The position numbers were made by a program, and so were the translations under genes. Of a stretch of DNA of 64,000 nt, positions 30,612 to 40,446 are shown piece after piece. The DNA lies in assembly GCA_943788115.1 (NCBI GenBank), contig CALSPA010000014.1, forward strand, positions 92,372 to 156,371. The letters run 5' to 3'. The stretch's first letter is position 1. Each line of letters begins with the position of its first letter. The notes below the pieces were generated by a model. That model did no database searches, was not told where the DNA came from, and was given only the letters and a program-made list of their open reading frames with translations. The stretch is from an uncultured Flavobacteriales bacterium (lineage in GTDB: Bacteria; Bacteroidota; Bacteroidia; Flavobacteriales_D; Parvicellaceae).

Positions 30612-32237
30612 ATGAACGCTTTTATGAAATACCTCCTTTTTTTACTGTTATTATTTACTCAATTTCAATTTAAATCTCAAACCCTGAAATATTATTCATC
30701 TCTTTTAGATAGAACCGATATTTCTGGTTTTGAAAGTACTAGAAGTTTTGATAAAAATGGTGTAATCTTATCTAAGAAAAAATATCATCCTTTATCTGTT
30801 GCAGTATACGGTGTATTATCCTATTATAATTTTAAAGAATCAAATGACAGTTCTTATTATTTTAAAAGTATTGATCAGGTTAAATATTTTAAAGATTCCA
30901 CAAAAGTAAATCTACTTTTTGACGGTAAAGGGATAGGTCTTCCATATAAAGTTAATTTTTGGGATTTAAAAGCTCCTTGGTATTCAGGTATGACTCAAGG
31001 TTACGCAATAAGCTATCTCTTAAGATATTATGAATTAACTAAAGATGAAATTGTTGTCCCTATAATTCAAAAAATTGCTTATACGTTAATTCAAAAGCAA
31101 GAATTAGGAGGCACAATCTCGAAAACAAAAGAAGGTTACACTTGGATTGAAGAATACCCAAATTCAAAAAAATCTCCTCAGGTAATTAATGGATACATTA
31201 ATGGGTTAATAGGTTTGAAAGAATATGTAGATTTCTTTCCTAATGATACCCTAGCCGTTCGGATTTTCAATGAAACCTATCATGGCGCAATCAATAGCTT
31301 AGAATATTTTGATTCTCCAACTTGGAGCTATTACAATAGAGCGAAAAAGAGTCTTTCAAATAAATACTTAAGGTATCAAATCTATGAGATGAAACATTTA
31401 TATGAAATTTTCAATGATGAAATTTTTGACAATCAAATGAGAATTTGGAGTGTTTTGTCAAATAATAAGTTTATTAAATCTAAGCCGAAACATTTGAAAT
31501 ATCCATATCATAATATTTCATTACCGACCAAAAAACTAGCAAATGATAGATATGGCACTGAGTTAAATGAGAAAACTTTAATTATTAAACCTGATACTCT
31601 AAAGTTCAATGAATCTTATTCATCATCTAAAAAGTTTAAGAAAAGTTTGAAAAACACAAGGGCCAGTAAATTTAGAAAGAGTCCTAAGTTTACTTTTTTA
31701 TCTTTCTTAGAAAACGAATCGATTTTATCGAACTATGTTGATATCACTCATGCTAAAATAAATGACAAAATAAATATTCAGGTCTTTCAGGTTAATGAAA
31801 AAATGAAGCTAAAACCAATAGATTTCTCTTCTTATGTTATTGATGGTAAAGTTTCATTGTCATTTATAAAATCTGATATAAGGAATTTAGTTTTTCGAAT
31901 TGAGCAGTTTAAGGCTGTAGATTCTTTACAATTCCAACTAAATTTTCATAATTCAAACATTGTTAAATCACCCTTTTTTAACTTTTATAAATCTAAAAAA
32001 ATGCAATTGTCTAAGGGGCAATTATATTCTGTTGATTTAGGTGTTTATAATACAGATAAGGTTAAAATTTTTTTCAAGGGTGGAGCTTCAGAAGCTGAGT
32101 TTAGAAAAAGTAAATGGAAAGCGAAAAATTACGTTTCAGATAGCTTTGTTCCAGATTTTGATGGTTTGTATCAGTTTATGATTGTGTTTGATTATCAATC
32201 TCCTTTGTCAATGATAGGGGAGTTTAAATTAGAATAA
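30612..32237 (+). CDS. D-glucuronyl C5-epimerase-like secreted protein
   Basis: A 541-residue protein with a signal peptide (MKYLLFLLLLFTQFQFKSQ; Met5 is an alternative start). The central domain (about residues 110-230) has the glucuronyl C5-epimerase layout: GLPYKVNFWDLKAPWYSGMT, GYAISYLLRYYELT, then WIEEYPNS and VINGYINGLIGLKEY. In heparan and alginate-type systems this family converts glucuronate to iduronate within a polysaccharide. A beta-rich C-terminal region (about 360-541) is unassigned. There are no sulfotransferase or lyase neighbours, so the substrate polymer is unknown. Export to the periplasm or surface is inferred from the signal peptide; I see no T9SS tail. Confidence 0.8.
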   Translation: MNAFMKYLLFLLLLFTQFQFKSQTLKYYSSLLDRTDISGFESTRSFDKNGVILSKKKYHPLSVAVYGVLSYYNFKESNDSSYYFKSIDQVKYFKDSTKVNLLFDGKGIGLPYKVNFWDLKAPWYSGMTQGYAISYLLRYYELTKDEIVVPIIQKIAYTLIQKQELGGTISKTKEGYTWIEEYPNSKKSPQVINGYINGLIGLKEYVDFFPNDTLAVRIFNETYHGAINSLEYFDSPTWSYYNRAKKSLSNKYLRYQIYEMKHLYEIFNDEIFDNQMRIWSVLSNNKFIKSKPKHLKYPYHNISLPTKKLANDRYGTELNEKTLIIKPDTLKFNESYSSSKKFKKSLKNTRASKFRKSPKFTFLSFLENESILSNYVDITHAKINDKINIQVFQVNEKMKLKPIDFSSYVIDGKVSLSFIKSDIRNLVFRIEQFKAVDSLQFQLNFHNSNIVKSPFFNFYKSKKMQLSKGQLYSVDLGVYNTDKVKIFFKGGASEAEFRKSKWKAKNYVSDSFVPDFDGLYQFMIVFDYQSPLSMIGEFKLE

Positions 32238-32239
32238 AA

Positions 32240-34105
32240 TCAATTTACTTTAATAAACTTTTTTGTAAACAAAATATTCTTATTCTCTGTAACTCGAATA
32301 ATATATAAACCTTTTTCTAGAAAGAAACTGTTAAAAGACAACCTGTTTTCTCCTTTATTAGCTTGGTCGTTAAAAAGTGTTTTCACTAATTTTCCTTGAG
32401 CATCAAAAAGAGAAATAACAATCATAGATGTTTCTTCTAAAGAAAAATCGTAAACGATCCATTCTATAGCTGGATTTGGAAAAAGTGTTCCATTATTAAA
32501 TGGAGGGTCAAATGTTACAACAGGGTCTGGATTTCTGCATGTGTCAGAAACTGCAACACTACTTATCCAGCTTGCATTAGAAGATGTTTTACCATACATT
32601 CCAGACATCCAGACTTTGCAAGGTTCATTGTATCTGCGTTGTATTCCAAAATAATCACCCCATCTATCTAGCTGTCCGCTAACAAAAGAATTTATTGGAG
32701 CTTCACCATGCTTTAGAATTGTTCTAAGAGAATAATTAGTAGAATTATCCATGTAGTAGCAAGCGACACCGTTGGTGTCAATAGGTGAGGTGTAATTGAA
32801 TCCAATTACACATTCTTTTTCATTTGGGTTAATAGCTGTAGAGGCAATGTTAGGATATCCATAATCTATTATAGAATCAGAAATTATTCTGCCATTTATT
32901 TCAGGTACTGTTGAATAGTTTTCAATAATTCCATGATAGATACCAGCAGTTCCATAGGTGGTATCCATAGAGTTATGCACATATTGTATCCAGTTTTCAT
33001 CAATAATGGCACCTAAAACTCTTGAATCATTGGTAGATAATTCTTTATTAATAGACTGTCTTCCATTAGGGCTCAAGAAATAATGATCTTCAACAGATAA
33101 TCTAGTTATATTTAAATTGGCCAATCCACTATTTAACGTATTGGTAATTTCGATTAAGTATACAGTGTCGCTTTCTGCAGAAAAGTTTTTATTACTAATA
33201 AGGTATTGGTTGGGACCTGATAGTTCTCTAGCTCCTCTGGCTGGATGAAGGTTTCTTAGGGAAATTGAATCATCTTTTATGTCGCTCCAAACTTGCATGT
33301 CTAACTCACTTTCACCATTGTAGCCATCGAGTTTGTCAATTTGCCAAATTAGAGATTGCTGAAAGCCTAATTGCCAGCTTACACCGTTAGCAAGTAAGTT
33401 TCCAGTAATAAATAATTCATCTTGTGATAAAGCAATTGCTGGGTAGTCTGTCCAATGCTCTGTGTCAAGAGGGTTTCCACTAAGTAAATATACATTCCAA
33501 GGGTCTGAAGGGTTATTAGATGATGAAAAAGCGACACAAATGTTACTGTTTTGCCAAGCCGTACCAATTAAAAATGTAATTATAAAACGATCTTCAGCTG
33601 GATCATAAATGAATTTAGGATCGTATTTACTTACTGTATTAAATTGAGGGAATCCAGTGGTTAACGTATGCAAGCTTCCTTGTTCTAAAATAGAATCGTT
33701 ATTGGTGTTGTAAAAAATAAATCTTGAATTTATTCCAGATACAATTATGCCATCGTTTGAAATAGCAATTGTGTTGTCATTGGGAACTCTATTGTTGTAA
33801 GGGTTTCCATTAAAACCACTTTCAATCATTACCTGATTGGCTGTATCTGAAATTACTTTCTCAAAATTGTTTTTGTTTTTGTGACCATATTTTAAAGATA
33901 ATTCATTTTTCAATTTTAATAAACGATCTTTTTCAGAGTTGCCATTCGGATTTGGCATTTCTTTGTTTTGGAGGTTGATTTCCCATTTGTCAAAATTTTC
34001 AGAAAGTGTAACTCGAGAGTATCCGATAGTTTTTAATGGAGTGTTTTTTTGAGAAAAAAAATTGTTAAAAGAAATTAATAATGTAATAAATAGTAGTTTT
34101 TTCAA
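32240..34105 (-). CDS. T9SS cargo protein, probable beta-propeller
   Basis: A 621-residue protein with signal peptide MKKLLFITLLISFNNFFSQ. A long beta-rich body (about 80-520) contains YDPKFIYDPAEDRFIITFL and repeated short hydrophobic strands, suggesting a propeller-like fold. The C-terminal sorting domain (LFPNPAIEWIVYDFSL to TKKFIKVN) marks T9SS export. No catalytic motif is recognised. It is convergent with the epimerase-like gene, 2 bp apart. Confidence 0.8.
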   Translation of the reverse strand: MKKLLFITLLISFNNFFSQKNTPLKTIGYSRVTLSENFDKWEINLQNKEMPNPNGNSEKDRLLKLKNELSLKYGHKNKNNFEKVISDTANQVMIESGFNGNPYNNRVPNDNTIAISNDGIIVSGINSRFIFYNTNNDSILEQGSLHTLTTGFPQFNTVSKYDPKFIYDPAEDRFIITFLIGTAWQNSNICVAFSSSNNPSDPWNVYLLSGNPLDTEHWTDYPAIALSQDELFITGNLLANGVSWQLGFQQSLIWQIDKLDGYNGESELDMQVWSDIKDDSISLRNLHPARGARELSGPNQYLISNKNFSAESDTVYLIEITNTLNSGLANLNITRLSVEDHYFLSPNGRQSINKELSTNDSRVLGAIIDENWIQYVHNSMDTTYGTAGIYHGIIENYSTVPEINGRIISDSIIDYGYPNIASTAINPNEKECVIGFNYTSPIDTNGVACYYMDNSTNYSLRTILKHGEAPINSFVSGQLDRWGDYFGIQRRYNEPCKVWMSGMYGKTSSNASWISSVAVSDTCRNPDPVVTFDPPFNNGTLFPNPAIEWIVYDFSLEETSMIVISLFDAQGKLVKTLFNDQANKGENRLSFNSFFLEKGLYIIRVTENKNILFTKKFIKVN

Positions 34106-34165
34106 TGGTTATAGTTTTTCTAAAAGTTTAAAGTTAATTAAACAAATTCTTTTTAGAGACATTAT

Positions 34166-35431
34166 TTATACCATAAAAAAATAGATGCTAAAACCAATGA
34201 GAAAAATAATTCCAACATAGCTTATAATTTGTAGCCAAAGTTTTGGACGATCTTTTTGTTTTAAATAGCTCATTACAAGTTTGAAGTTAACTATAGCTAT
34301 AATTGGTGCAATTAAAAAAGAAAGTGTAGTCGCTAGGTCTATAAGTACTTTAAATCCTTTTGGATTGCCATTGAAATAAGAAATTATAAAGAAAGAACCT
34401 AAACCTAATATTGTTAGTGAAAACAGCTGATTTATCTTAGTATTGTTTACTGGGTTCTTTGCTTGAAATAGTAATTCTACACATTTATTTAAGCTTCTTG
34501 AATAACCGTCAAAAACAGCTATGCATGTGCCAAACATAATTGAAAATGCAGCTGCTGCAATTAATAAATAGCTCCAGTCTCCAATTGTTGTGGAGTATAA
34601 GTTAACAACATCGTTTGCAAATGCAGCTTTGTTGTTAGAAATAATGCTGTCACCTCCATATATTATGTATGCTCCTAGAGTTACAAAGCATACAGAAAGT
34701 AAAGCGGAAATTAGGTATCCAAAATTAAAATCAAATAGCGTTTCTTTTAATGAAGGTTTATATCCTGTTTGTTTAATCCTTTCAATTGTCCATAAACTAT
34801 TCCATGCCGAAAGATCAATAGCAGTAGGCATCCATCCCATAAGAGCAATTAAAAATCCAATATCTTTTTTGTTGGTCCAAAACAAATCTGGTAATTGAAA
34901 TTGTTGAGGGTGTAAGGGCCCATGAAATAGAGTTAATGAAAACGCTAATATTGTTGATATTAATAGTACAGCCCCAACTATTTTAATAAGACTGTCTAAC
35001 AAACTGTATTTGCCAATAATGAGAATTAATAAACAAATAATAAATAATATTGAATTCATTAGCATGGGTGTATCGACTCCAAAAAGGTTTTCCATGAATC
35101 CAGCAGTAACCATTCCTACAGCAGCAGTTACAAAGAACATTGTAGAGATAGTAATTATGAAATAAAGAATAAGCATCCATTTGCCCATTTTTTTATATCC
35201 ATCGATTAAGGTTGTTCCTGTCGAATTAGCATACCTAGATCCGTATTCGAAAAAAGGATACTTTAGAAGATTAGCAATAATAATTGCAGCAATCAATCCA
35301 AAACTATAATCAGCACCAGCACGAGTTGATTGTACAAGGTGAGATACTCCAATAGCGGTACTAGCAAAAAGTATACCAGGACCTAATGTTTTAAGTAAAT
35401 TTTTAGATGAAATCACGGTTAAAATTATCAT
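34166..35431 (-). CDS. Divergent Nramp-family divalent metal transporter
   Basis: A membrane protein of 421 residues with about 11 helices. The opening LGPGILFASTAIGVSHLVQS aligns with TM1 of Nramp/MntH, but the canonical DPGN metal site is replaced by GVSH (28-31). In TM6 the MPH motif reads MPT (201-203). The classic Mn/Fe ligands are thus missing, as in some non-canonical Nramp relatives, so the substrate may differ. It is the last gene of a three-gene operon with a CxxC protein and a hemerythrin-like protein behind a putative iron-responsive promoter, which suggests a metal-related role. Confidence 0.85.
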   Translation of the reverse strand: MIILTVISSKNLLKTLGPGILFASTAIGVSHLVQSTRAGADYSFGLIAAIIIANLLKYPFFEYGSRYANSTGTTLIDGYKKMGKWMLILYFIITISTMFFVTAAVGMVTAGFMENLFGVDTPMLMNSILFIICLLILIIGKYSLLDSLIKIVGAVLLISTILAFSLTLFHGPLHPQQFQLPDLFWTNKKDIGFLIALMGWMPTAIDLSAWNSLWTIERIKQTGYKPSLKETLFDFNFGYLISALLSVCFVTLGAYIIYGGDSIISNNKAAFANDVVNLYSTTIGDWSYLLIAAAAFSIMFGTCIAVFDGYSRSLNKCVELLFQAKNPVNNTKINQLFSLTILGLGSFFIISYFNGNPKGFKVLIDLATTLSFLIAPIIAIVNFKLVMSYLKQKDRPKLWLQIISYVGIIFLIGFSIYFFMV

Positions 35432-35449
35432 TTAAAAATGATAATTTAA

Positions 35450-35797
35450 TTAGACTATAATGTTTTTGATTTCTAGCATTAATTTTGCTTGGTCAAAAAG
35501 CTCAATAACATCATTAAAATCTTGTGGATTAAAAGATAAATGTAAATTATCTAATGGTGTGGCAACAATTACTTTTTCTTCTTTTTGGTGCATCTCAATA
35601 GTGTGAAGATCAATTTCCTCCATAATGTTATTTAATGCGGCATGTAAATTAACAAATCCAACCTGATTTACACTGGTGATAATGCTTCCAAAAGAAATAA
35701 GTATTTCTTGACAATCTTTACATTGAATAATGTAACCTAATCTATTTTGATGCAAAACATAATTAGAATTGTAGGAATGGTCTTTTAATTCGTTCAT
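35450..35797 (-). CDS. Small CxxC protein in the hemerythrin operon
   Basis: A 115-residue soluble protein with one CKDC motif near residues 27-30 and a predominantly helical C-terminal half. It resembles a small Bacteroidota-specific uncharacterised family (possibly DUF6686; I am not certain). Its start overlaps the hemerythrin gene's stop by 4 bp and it ends 18 bp before the Nramp gene, so all three are probably co-translated. A metal-binding or redox role is guesswork from the CxxC and context. Confidence 0.7.
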   Translation of the reverse strand: MNELKDHSYNSNYVLHQNRLGYIIQCKDCQEILISFGSIITSVNQVGFVNLHAALNNIMEEIDLHTIEMHQKEEKVIVATPLDNLHLSFNPQDFNDVIELFDQAKLMLEIKNIIV

Positions 35798-36513
35798 TTT
35801 AAATTTAAATATGATTCAAGAGATATCAATTTTGTTTCCAATACATTTTCTTCAATACTCGCATGAAGGTTTAAATCTTGCTGAAAACTTTTTAGTTGAT
35901 TTAAAATAATATGATAGATAGATAGATTCTTTGTGGGCGCAGAATATTTAAGTAATGCGTTCTGTAATATTTTTAAATCTTTTTCTTTTGTTCTATGGCT
36001 TTTCATGAACTCAATAGCAATAATCCTTTGTTTTTTTAGCTCTTTTAAATCTGCCATATTTTTGAAATACACAGCATTGTAGAGATTATTAGCGTAAGGA
36101 AATAATTTTTCTTCTTCTTCTTTAAAATGCTTACATAGTTCGTTTTGGTAGTCTTTAAAAAAGAAATGAAATAGATATAGAAGTGGTTTTGAATCTTCGA
36201 ATTTGGTGATTAGATTATAGATGTTCTGTTCTATTTCAGGAAGTCTTTTTGTTTTATAATAATGATGAGATTTAAATAAATAATCTATTATTAAAGGAAC
36301 TCTATATTTATTAAAAGTTTTAAAATCAAGTTTTTCACTATTTTCAAAAGCGTTAATAACATCAATTATAAATTCTGGATTAAGATCTTTTAAATAGCTA
36401 GTTGTTTCAATAGATTTTTTTGACTCAAAAGGAATATTGTATCTACACAAAATGTGTTCATTTTGTTTGTTTATTTTAACAATTTCGTTTGGACTATTTT
36501 TTATGTTTACCAT
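35794..36513 (-). CDS. Hemerythrin/RIC-like di-iron protein
   Basis: A 239-residue helical protein with a hemerythrin ligand pattern: His83/His84 (LFKSHHYYKTKRLP), His129 with Glu133 (ELCKHFKEEEEKLFPY), and His201, His217 with Glu221 (HIILNQLKSFQQDLNLHASI). The layout matches the RIC/YtfE/ScdA family that repairs iron-sulfur clusters after oxidative or nitrosative stress. The N-terminal ScdA_N-type domain has no clear conserved Cys motif. It is first in an operon with the CxxC protein and Nramp, behind a promoter with an AATACC palindrome and a Fur-like box. Confidence 0.8.
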   Translation of the reverse strand: MVNIKNSPNEIVKINKQNEHILCRYNIPFESKKSIETTSYLKDLNPEFIIDVINAFENSEKLDFKTFNKYRVPLIIDYLFKSHHYYKTKRLPEIEQNIYNLITKFEDSKPLLYLFHFFFKDYQNELCKHFKEEEEKLFPYANNLYNAVYFKNMADLKELKKQRIIAIEFMKSHRTKEKDLKILQNALLKYSAPTKNLSIYHIILNQLKSFQQDLNLHASIEENVLETKLISLESYLNLK

Positions 36514-36529
36514 GTTACGTATTGTAATT

Positions 36530-36542
36530 TAGAATCATTCTA
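36530..36542. promoter_or_regulatory. Fur/PerR-like box before the hemerythrin operon
   Basis: TAGAAT-C-ATTCTA is a perfect 6-1-6 palindrome of the Fur-superfamily form (compare NNNAATNATTNNN in known Fur and PerR boxes). It lies over the expected transcription start and 17 bp before the start codon, a repressing position. Confidence 0.55.
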
Positions 36543-36547
36543 CATAA

Positions 36548-36578
36548 CAAAAATAAAATTGTCAATCCTTATTGGCAA
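36548..36578 (-). promoter_or_regulatory. Promoter of the hemerythrin-CxxC-Nramp operon
   Basis: On the minus strand TATTTTTG (36548-36555) is a perfect TAnnTTTG -7 element. TTG at 36576-36578 is the -33 element, 20 bp away. The -33 element is the edge of the AATACC-N8-GGTATT palindrome. Confidence 0.65.
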
Positions 36579-36596
36579 TACCATATTTAAGGTATT
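36577..36596. promoter_or_regulatory. AATACC-N8-GGTATT palindrome, copy 1
   Basis: AATACC and GGTATT flank the 8-bp spacer ATATTTAA. The palindrome overlaps the -33 element of the hemerythrin operon promoter and abuts the stop codon of the TonB-receptor gene at 36597. Two identical-spacing copies lie at 42934 and 42975. It is a probable regulator binding site; the regulator is not known. Confidence 0.65.
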
Positions 36597-39058
36597 CTAA
36601 AGTTTGATTTGCAAACCTATGTAATAGTTTCTAGCAGGTGAGGGAAGTATTCCGGGGCCAGGATAGCCACTAGCCCTTCTTGTGAAATAAGACTCGTTGG
36701 TTAGATTATTTATTCCCATCTCTAATTGGATTTTTTTGATTATGATTTTCCCTGACAAATCCATTGTGAAATAAGAAGGAATTATCCCAATCACTGAATT
36801 ACTTACAGCTACTGCATTTGTGGCATCTGAAAAATGTTGATGGGTATAGCTATATTGATAAGAAATTGAGGTGCTTTTGTTTCCTAAGGTAATCCCAGAT
36901 TTTAAAACAACAGGTGGAACTAGCTCCACTTTTTTATTTTGATAGGCGGGTTGATCAGAGTTGATGTAAAGGGCATTATTATAGGCGAAATTAACAAAAG
37001 TTGTTAGTCTATTACTTTTTATTTTAGTTGATAATATTTTAAACCAATCTGCTTCAATCATCATTTCAACGCCTAATGTTCTAGACTCTGATATATTAGT
37101 TCTAAACTGAAAGGTATTGGCTAATAATGGATCAACTTCAAGTGTTGTTCCTATTCTGTTGTTGTAGTAAAGTGAAAAAGCAGAAAAATCAAAATAAATT
37201 TTATTTTCTAGCTGTCCTCTAAAGCCAATGTCAGCGTTAAATCCCCTTTCGTCTTTCAGTATGGGGTCAATTTTGAAGTTGGGATTGGTAATTTGCATAT
37301 CTGCAAAATTGATACTTCTATAATTCTGAGAAAAGTTTGTATATATTTCAACTTGATTACTGAGCTTATAGTTAATTCCTATTCCTCCAATTATAAAGCC
37401 TCTTTCTTGCCTTTTATTGACTTGGTAAATAGTGTCATAAATTATGTTTCCTGCCAAATCTTCTTGCTTTTCCCTATAATTTCCATTGGCAGATGTAGAA
37501 ATAAACTCATACCTTAATCCTGGAGTTATGCTTAATTTACTTGATAAGTTGAAGATGTGTTCTGCAAATGCAGAAAAATTAAAGCTAGGGAATTGGTAAT
37601 TACTTTCAATGGCATAAGATGAGTCAATGTTGGTTTGTTGGCCTATGAAATAAAAATCAGGTCCGTTTTCTGAATTGGCATTTCCCTGAATACTATTATT
37701 TGCACCCCTATAAGCTCTAATTCCTAAAACAAAAGCCCAAGGAAGTTTTATGGGTTCATATAAATGGATTAACCTAGTTTCATTTCCTATGTTTTGAAAC
37801 ATACCTGAAATAAGATTTCTTTCTGCCATTGGGTCAATTCTATCAATTCTATCCAAATAACCTAAAGAGTTTCTTGAGGCAATAAGTCCAAAAAATCTAG
37901 AATTTAGTTTTGTGTTGGAATTGATTTCGTAATCAAAATTTAGAGCTGCTAAATTCCAATCAACTTTAAACCAATTTCTACTTCTTGAAGAAGAATCTGG
38001 ATTGGTTTCAAATGCGTTGTCCGTAAGGCCACCTGGTTGATGTGCGAGGTAGCTCATTTTGGTGAATTCTAAATTAAGTGAGGTTCTTGAATTTATTTGT
38101 CTTTTAATATTAAAATGTCCATGAAAAACATCAAAATCTGAGTTTGGTCTAAAGTCATTTCCAAATTTATAATTACAATAGGCTGGTAATAGGTCCAATC
38201 TGATTTGCTACCCCCAATACTTATAAATGAATTATTTAAACCAAATGATCCTACGGTATGTCTTGCAACCAATTCAATGTGCTTATTGGGATTTCCTTCT
38301 TTAAGTTTGAAGTTAATAAGTCCGCCAAATTGAGGCCCAAATTGTAATGATGCTGCACCTCTAATGAGTTGAATTTCATCAATTGCTTCAGTTGGAGGAG
38401 TGTAATAGCTTTCAGGATAACCTAAGGCATCTGCACTGATATCATACCCATTTTGTCTAGTATTGAAGTTTGAATTTCTACTGGGGTTTAACCCTCTTCC
38501 TCCAAGACCTATTTGAATTCCTGCACCATCACTTTCCCATATATTAAGTCCAGGTATTTTAGAATATATCTGACGACTAAGGTTTGTTGCTTTATTGGCG
38601 TCTATTGCTTCAACATTAATAGCTTCTGTTTTTTTTCCTTGAGTAATCATCATACCTTCAATTGCTTTCATTTTTCGTATCTGAAAGTTTTCGTAGGACT
38701 TATCTCTTACAATGAACTCATCAAGTTTATAAACAATGGTATTTAATAGAATATCTTCTATTTTTTTATAATTGTTGTTAATAAATATGGTATCTACTTT
38801 TTTAATGTGCCCATAGGAAAAATAGGTGAATTGATACTTACCATAAGATATTTTGGGAGTTATAAAATAGCCTTTGTCATTTGAGTAAATAATTCTAACG
38901 TTATTTTTGTTGTTTAGATCAATTTTTAAATACTGAATAGAAGAGAAAGCTAATTGTTCATTGTTAGAGTCGTAAATAACACCAGAAACTTGTCCCTTTT
39001 GAGCACAGCAAACTGAAAAAAGCAATAAATAGACTGCTATGGCTATATTAATCTTCAT
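36597..39058 (-). CDS. FecA-like TonB-dependent receptor (frameshifted)
   Basis: An outer-membrane receptor of ~819 residues after joining two frames. The signal peptide is MKINIAIAVYLLLFSVCCA. A CarboxypepD_reg-like extension (about 24-110) precedes the plug (about 125-250), which has IPGLNIWESDGAGIQIGLGG, NGYDISADALGYPESYYTPP and QLIRGAASLQFGPQFGG. The barrel follows and ends YYIGLQIKL. The plug resembles iron(III)-dicitrate receptors. The break lies near 38185-38198; restoring one base gives SDWTYYQAYCNYKFGNDF. The start overlaps the HTTM gene by 11 bp. It is the last gene of the DUF4856-imelysin-HTTM operon, which points to iron uptake. Confidence 0.9.
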
Positions 39059-40446
39059 AAGGTAGAATCCAATCTTTATTTTTTAATCCTCTATTAATTT
39101 TTGCTAAGTTAACTGATGTATCTATAAATAGTTTACTTCCTTTATTAAATAAACTTACGTAGGCTTTAACAGTTACTTTAGGATCTTTCAAATAAATTTT
39201 CTTACCATTTTGTTCAATTATAACGGTGTCTTTATAAACCTTGTTAAGGTGTTTGGCATATTGTAAAATCATATCTGGTTGAGTAGATATCATTTTTTCC
39301 TGCTGAGGGGTTAGGTAATAGCTAGTATTTAAAGAGTTACAATTTTCAATTTGAAGAGGTCTGTTTTTATTGTCATAAATAAAAAAATCAGCTGATCCAA
39401 CTTTTTCAATTAGCATCACTCGCCAACTAAACCGATATCCCTGTTCTGTCCAAAACAATTCTCCTGGATAAAGTAAAAACCTCATAGGGAAAAGTAATTG
39501 TATTAAAATGTATGTGCTTAAAAAAATAGTAGTTAGCATTTTTATTCTTTTTGAATAATCAAGAGAAAGGGATGTCTTGAAAATATTAGTTCTATTAAAA
39601 CTTAGAAACTGTATTATTCTTTGGTGAAAAAACTCGTTAAAAAAGATCAAAGTAGCTGCAATCATTACAAAAGGAAAAACACCAATTGGGAACATTATAG
39701 AAGTTAATATGTGAAAAAATATTACTAGAAAATAGCCGAATAATCTGGTTCTACTGAAAATCAATAAAAAAAACAATTGATAAATCAAATAAGGCTCCTG
39801 ACCAACTGAACAAGTATGCTGTTTCAGGGTATTTCATTAACTCTCCAATAATAGGTAATTCTGTTTGGTGTTTAAGCCAGTTAGTTAAAGGTTGAGCCTC
39901 AATAAGCCAGTAATAATTTAATTTTGCTAACCCAGAAAAAAAATAAACCACCCCAATTTGAAATTTAATAATATTTATTGTCCATGATGGAACGTGTGAA
40001 ATGGGTTTACACAGTTTGAATAATGCATCTAAAGAGAATAACCTATTAGCAGGTAAGAAAATTAATAAAAAGCTTATTAGACTTATGAAATAGTAGTGGT
40101 TTAAGTAATTTGTTTTGTCAATTAATTCAATGTAGGTGAAAATTAAAAAAAATGAAATGGTGCTAAATCTATAGAAAAGACCAAGGCATATAAAAATTGA
40201 AAAAAGAAGAAGAAGTATAAATAGGCTTATTATAAAAGTAGAGTTTATAGGGTCTACCCAATCAAAACCTTTGAAAGTAAAATAAAATTTGGGGTTTACG
40301 TAAAGCTCAGAAACCCAACCTTTTAAGGCGAACCTTATAGTGCTAATGGCCATCACTAATCCAAAAATTATTCTAAAAACAATTAGTGGAGCAATACTTA
40401 CCTTTTTGAGGAATAGCTGATTAATCCATGTATTAGTCACCATCAT
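39048..40446 (-). CDS. HTTM-domain (vitamin K-dependent gamma-carboxylase-like) membrane protein (frameshifted)
   Basis: An integral membrane protein of ~465 residues after joining two frames at the A8 run 39766-39773. The first half has several helices and the HTTM signature KFQIGVVYFFSGLAKLNYYW followed by QPLTNWL. The second half has more helices, then a soluble domain from about residue 340. HTTM proteins are related to vitamin K-dependent gamma-carboxylase, but their bacterial role is mostly unknown. Its 14-bp overlap with the imelysin gene and 11-bp overlap with the TonB-receptor gene tie it tightly to iron uptake. Confidence 0.85.
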
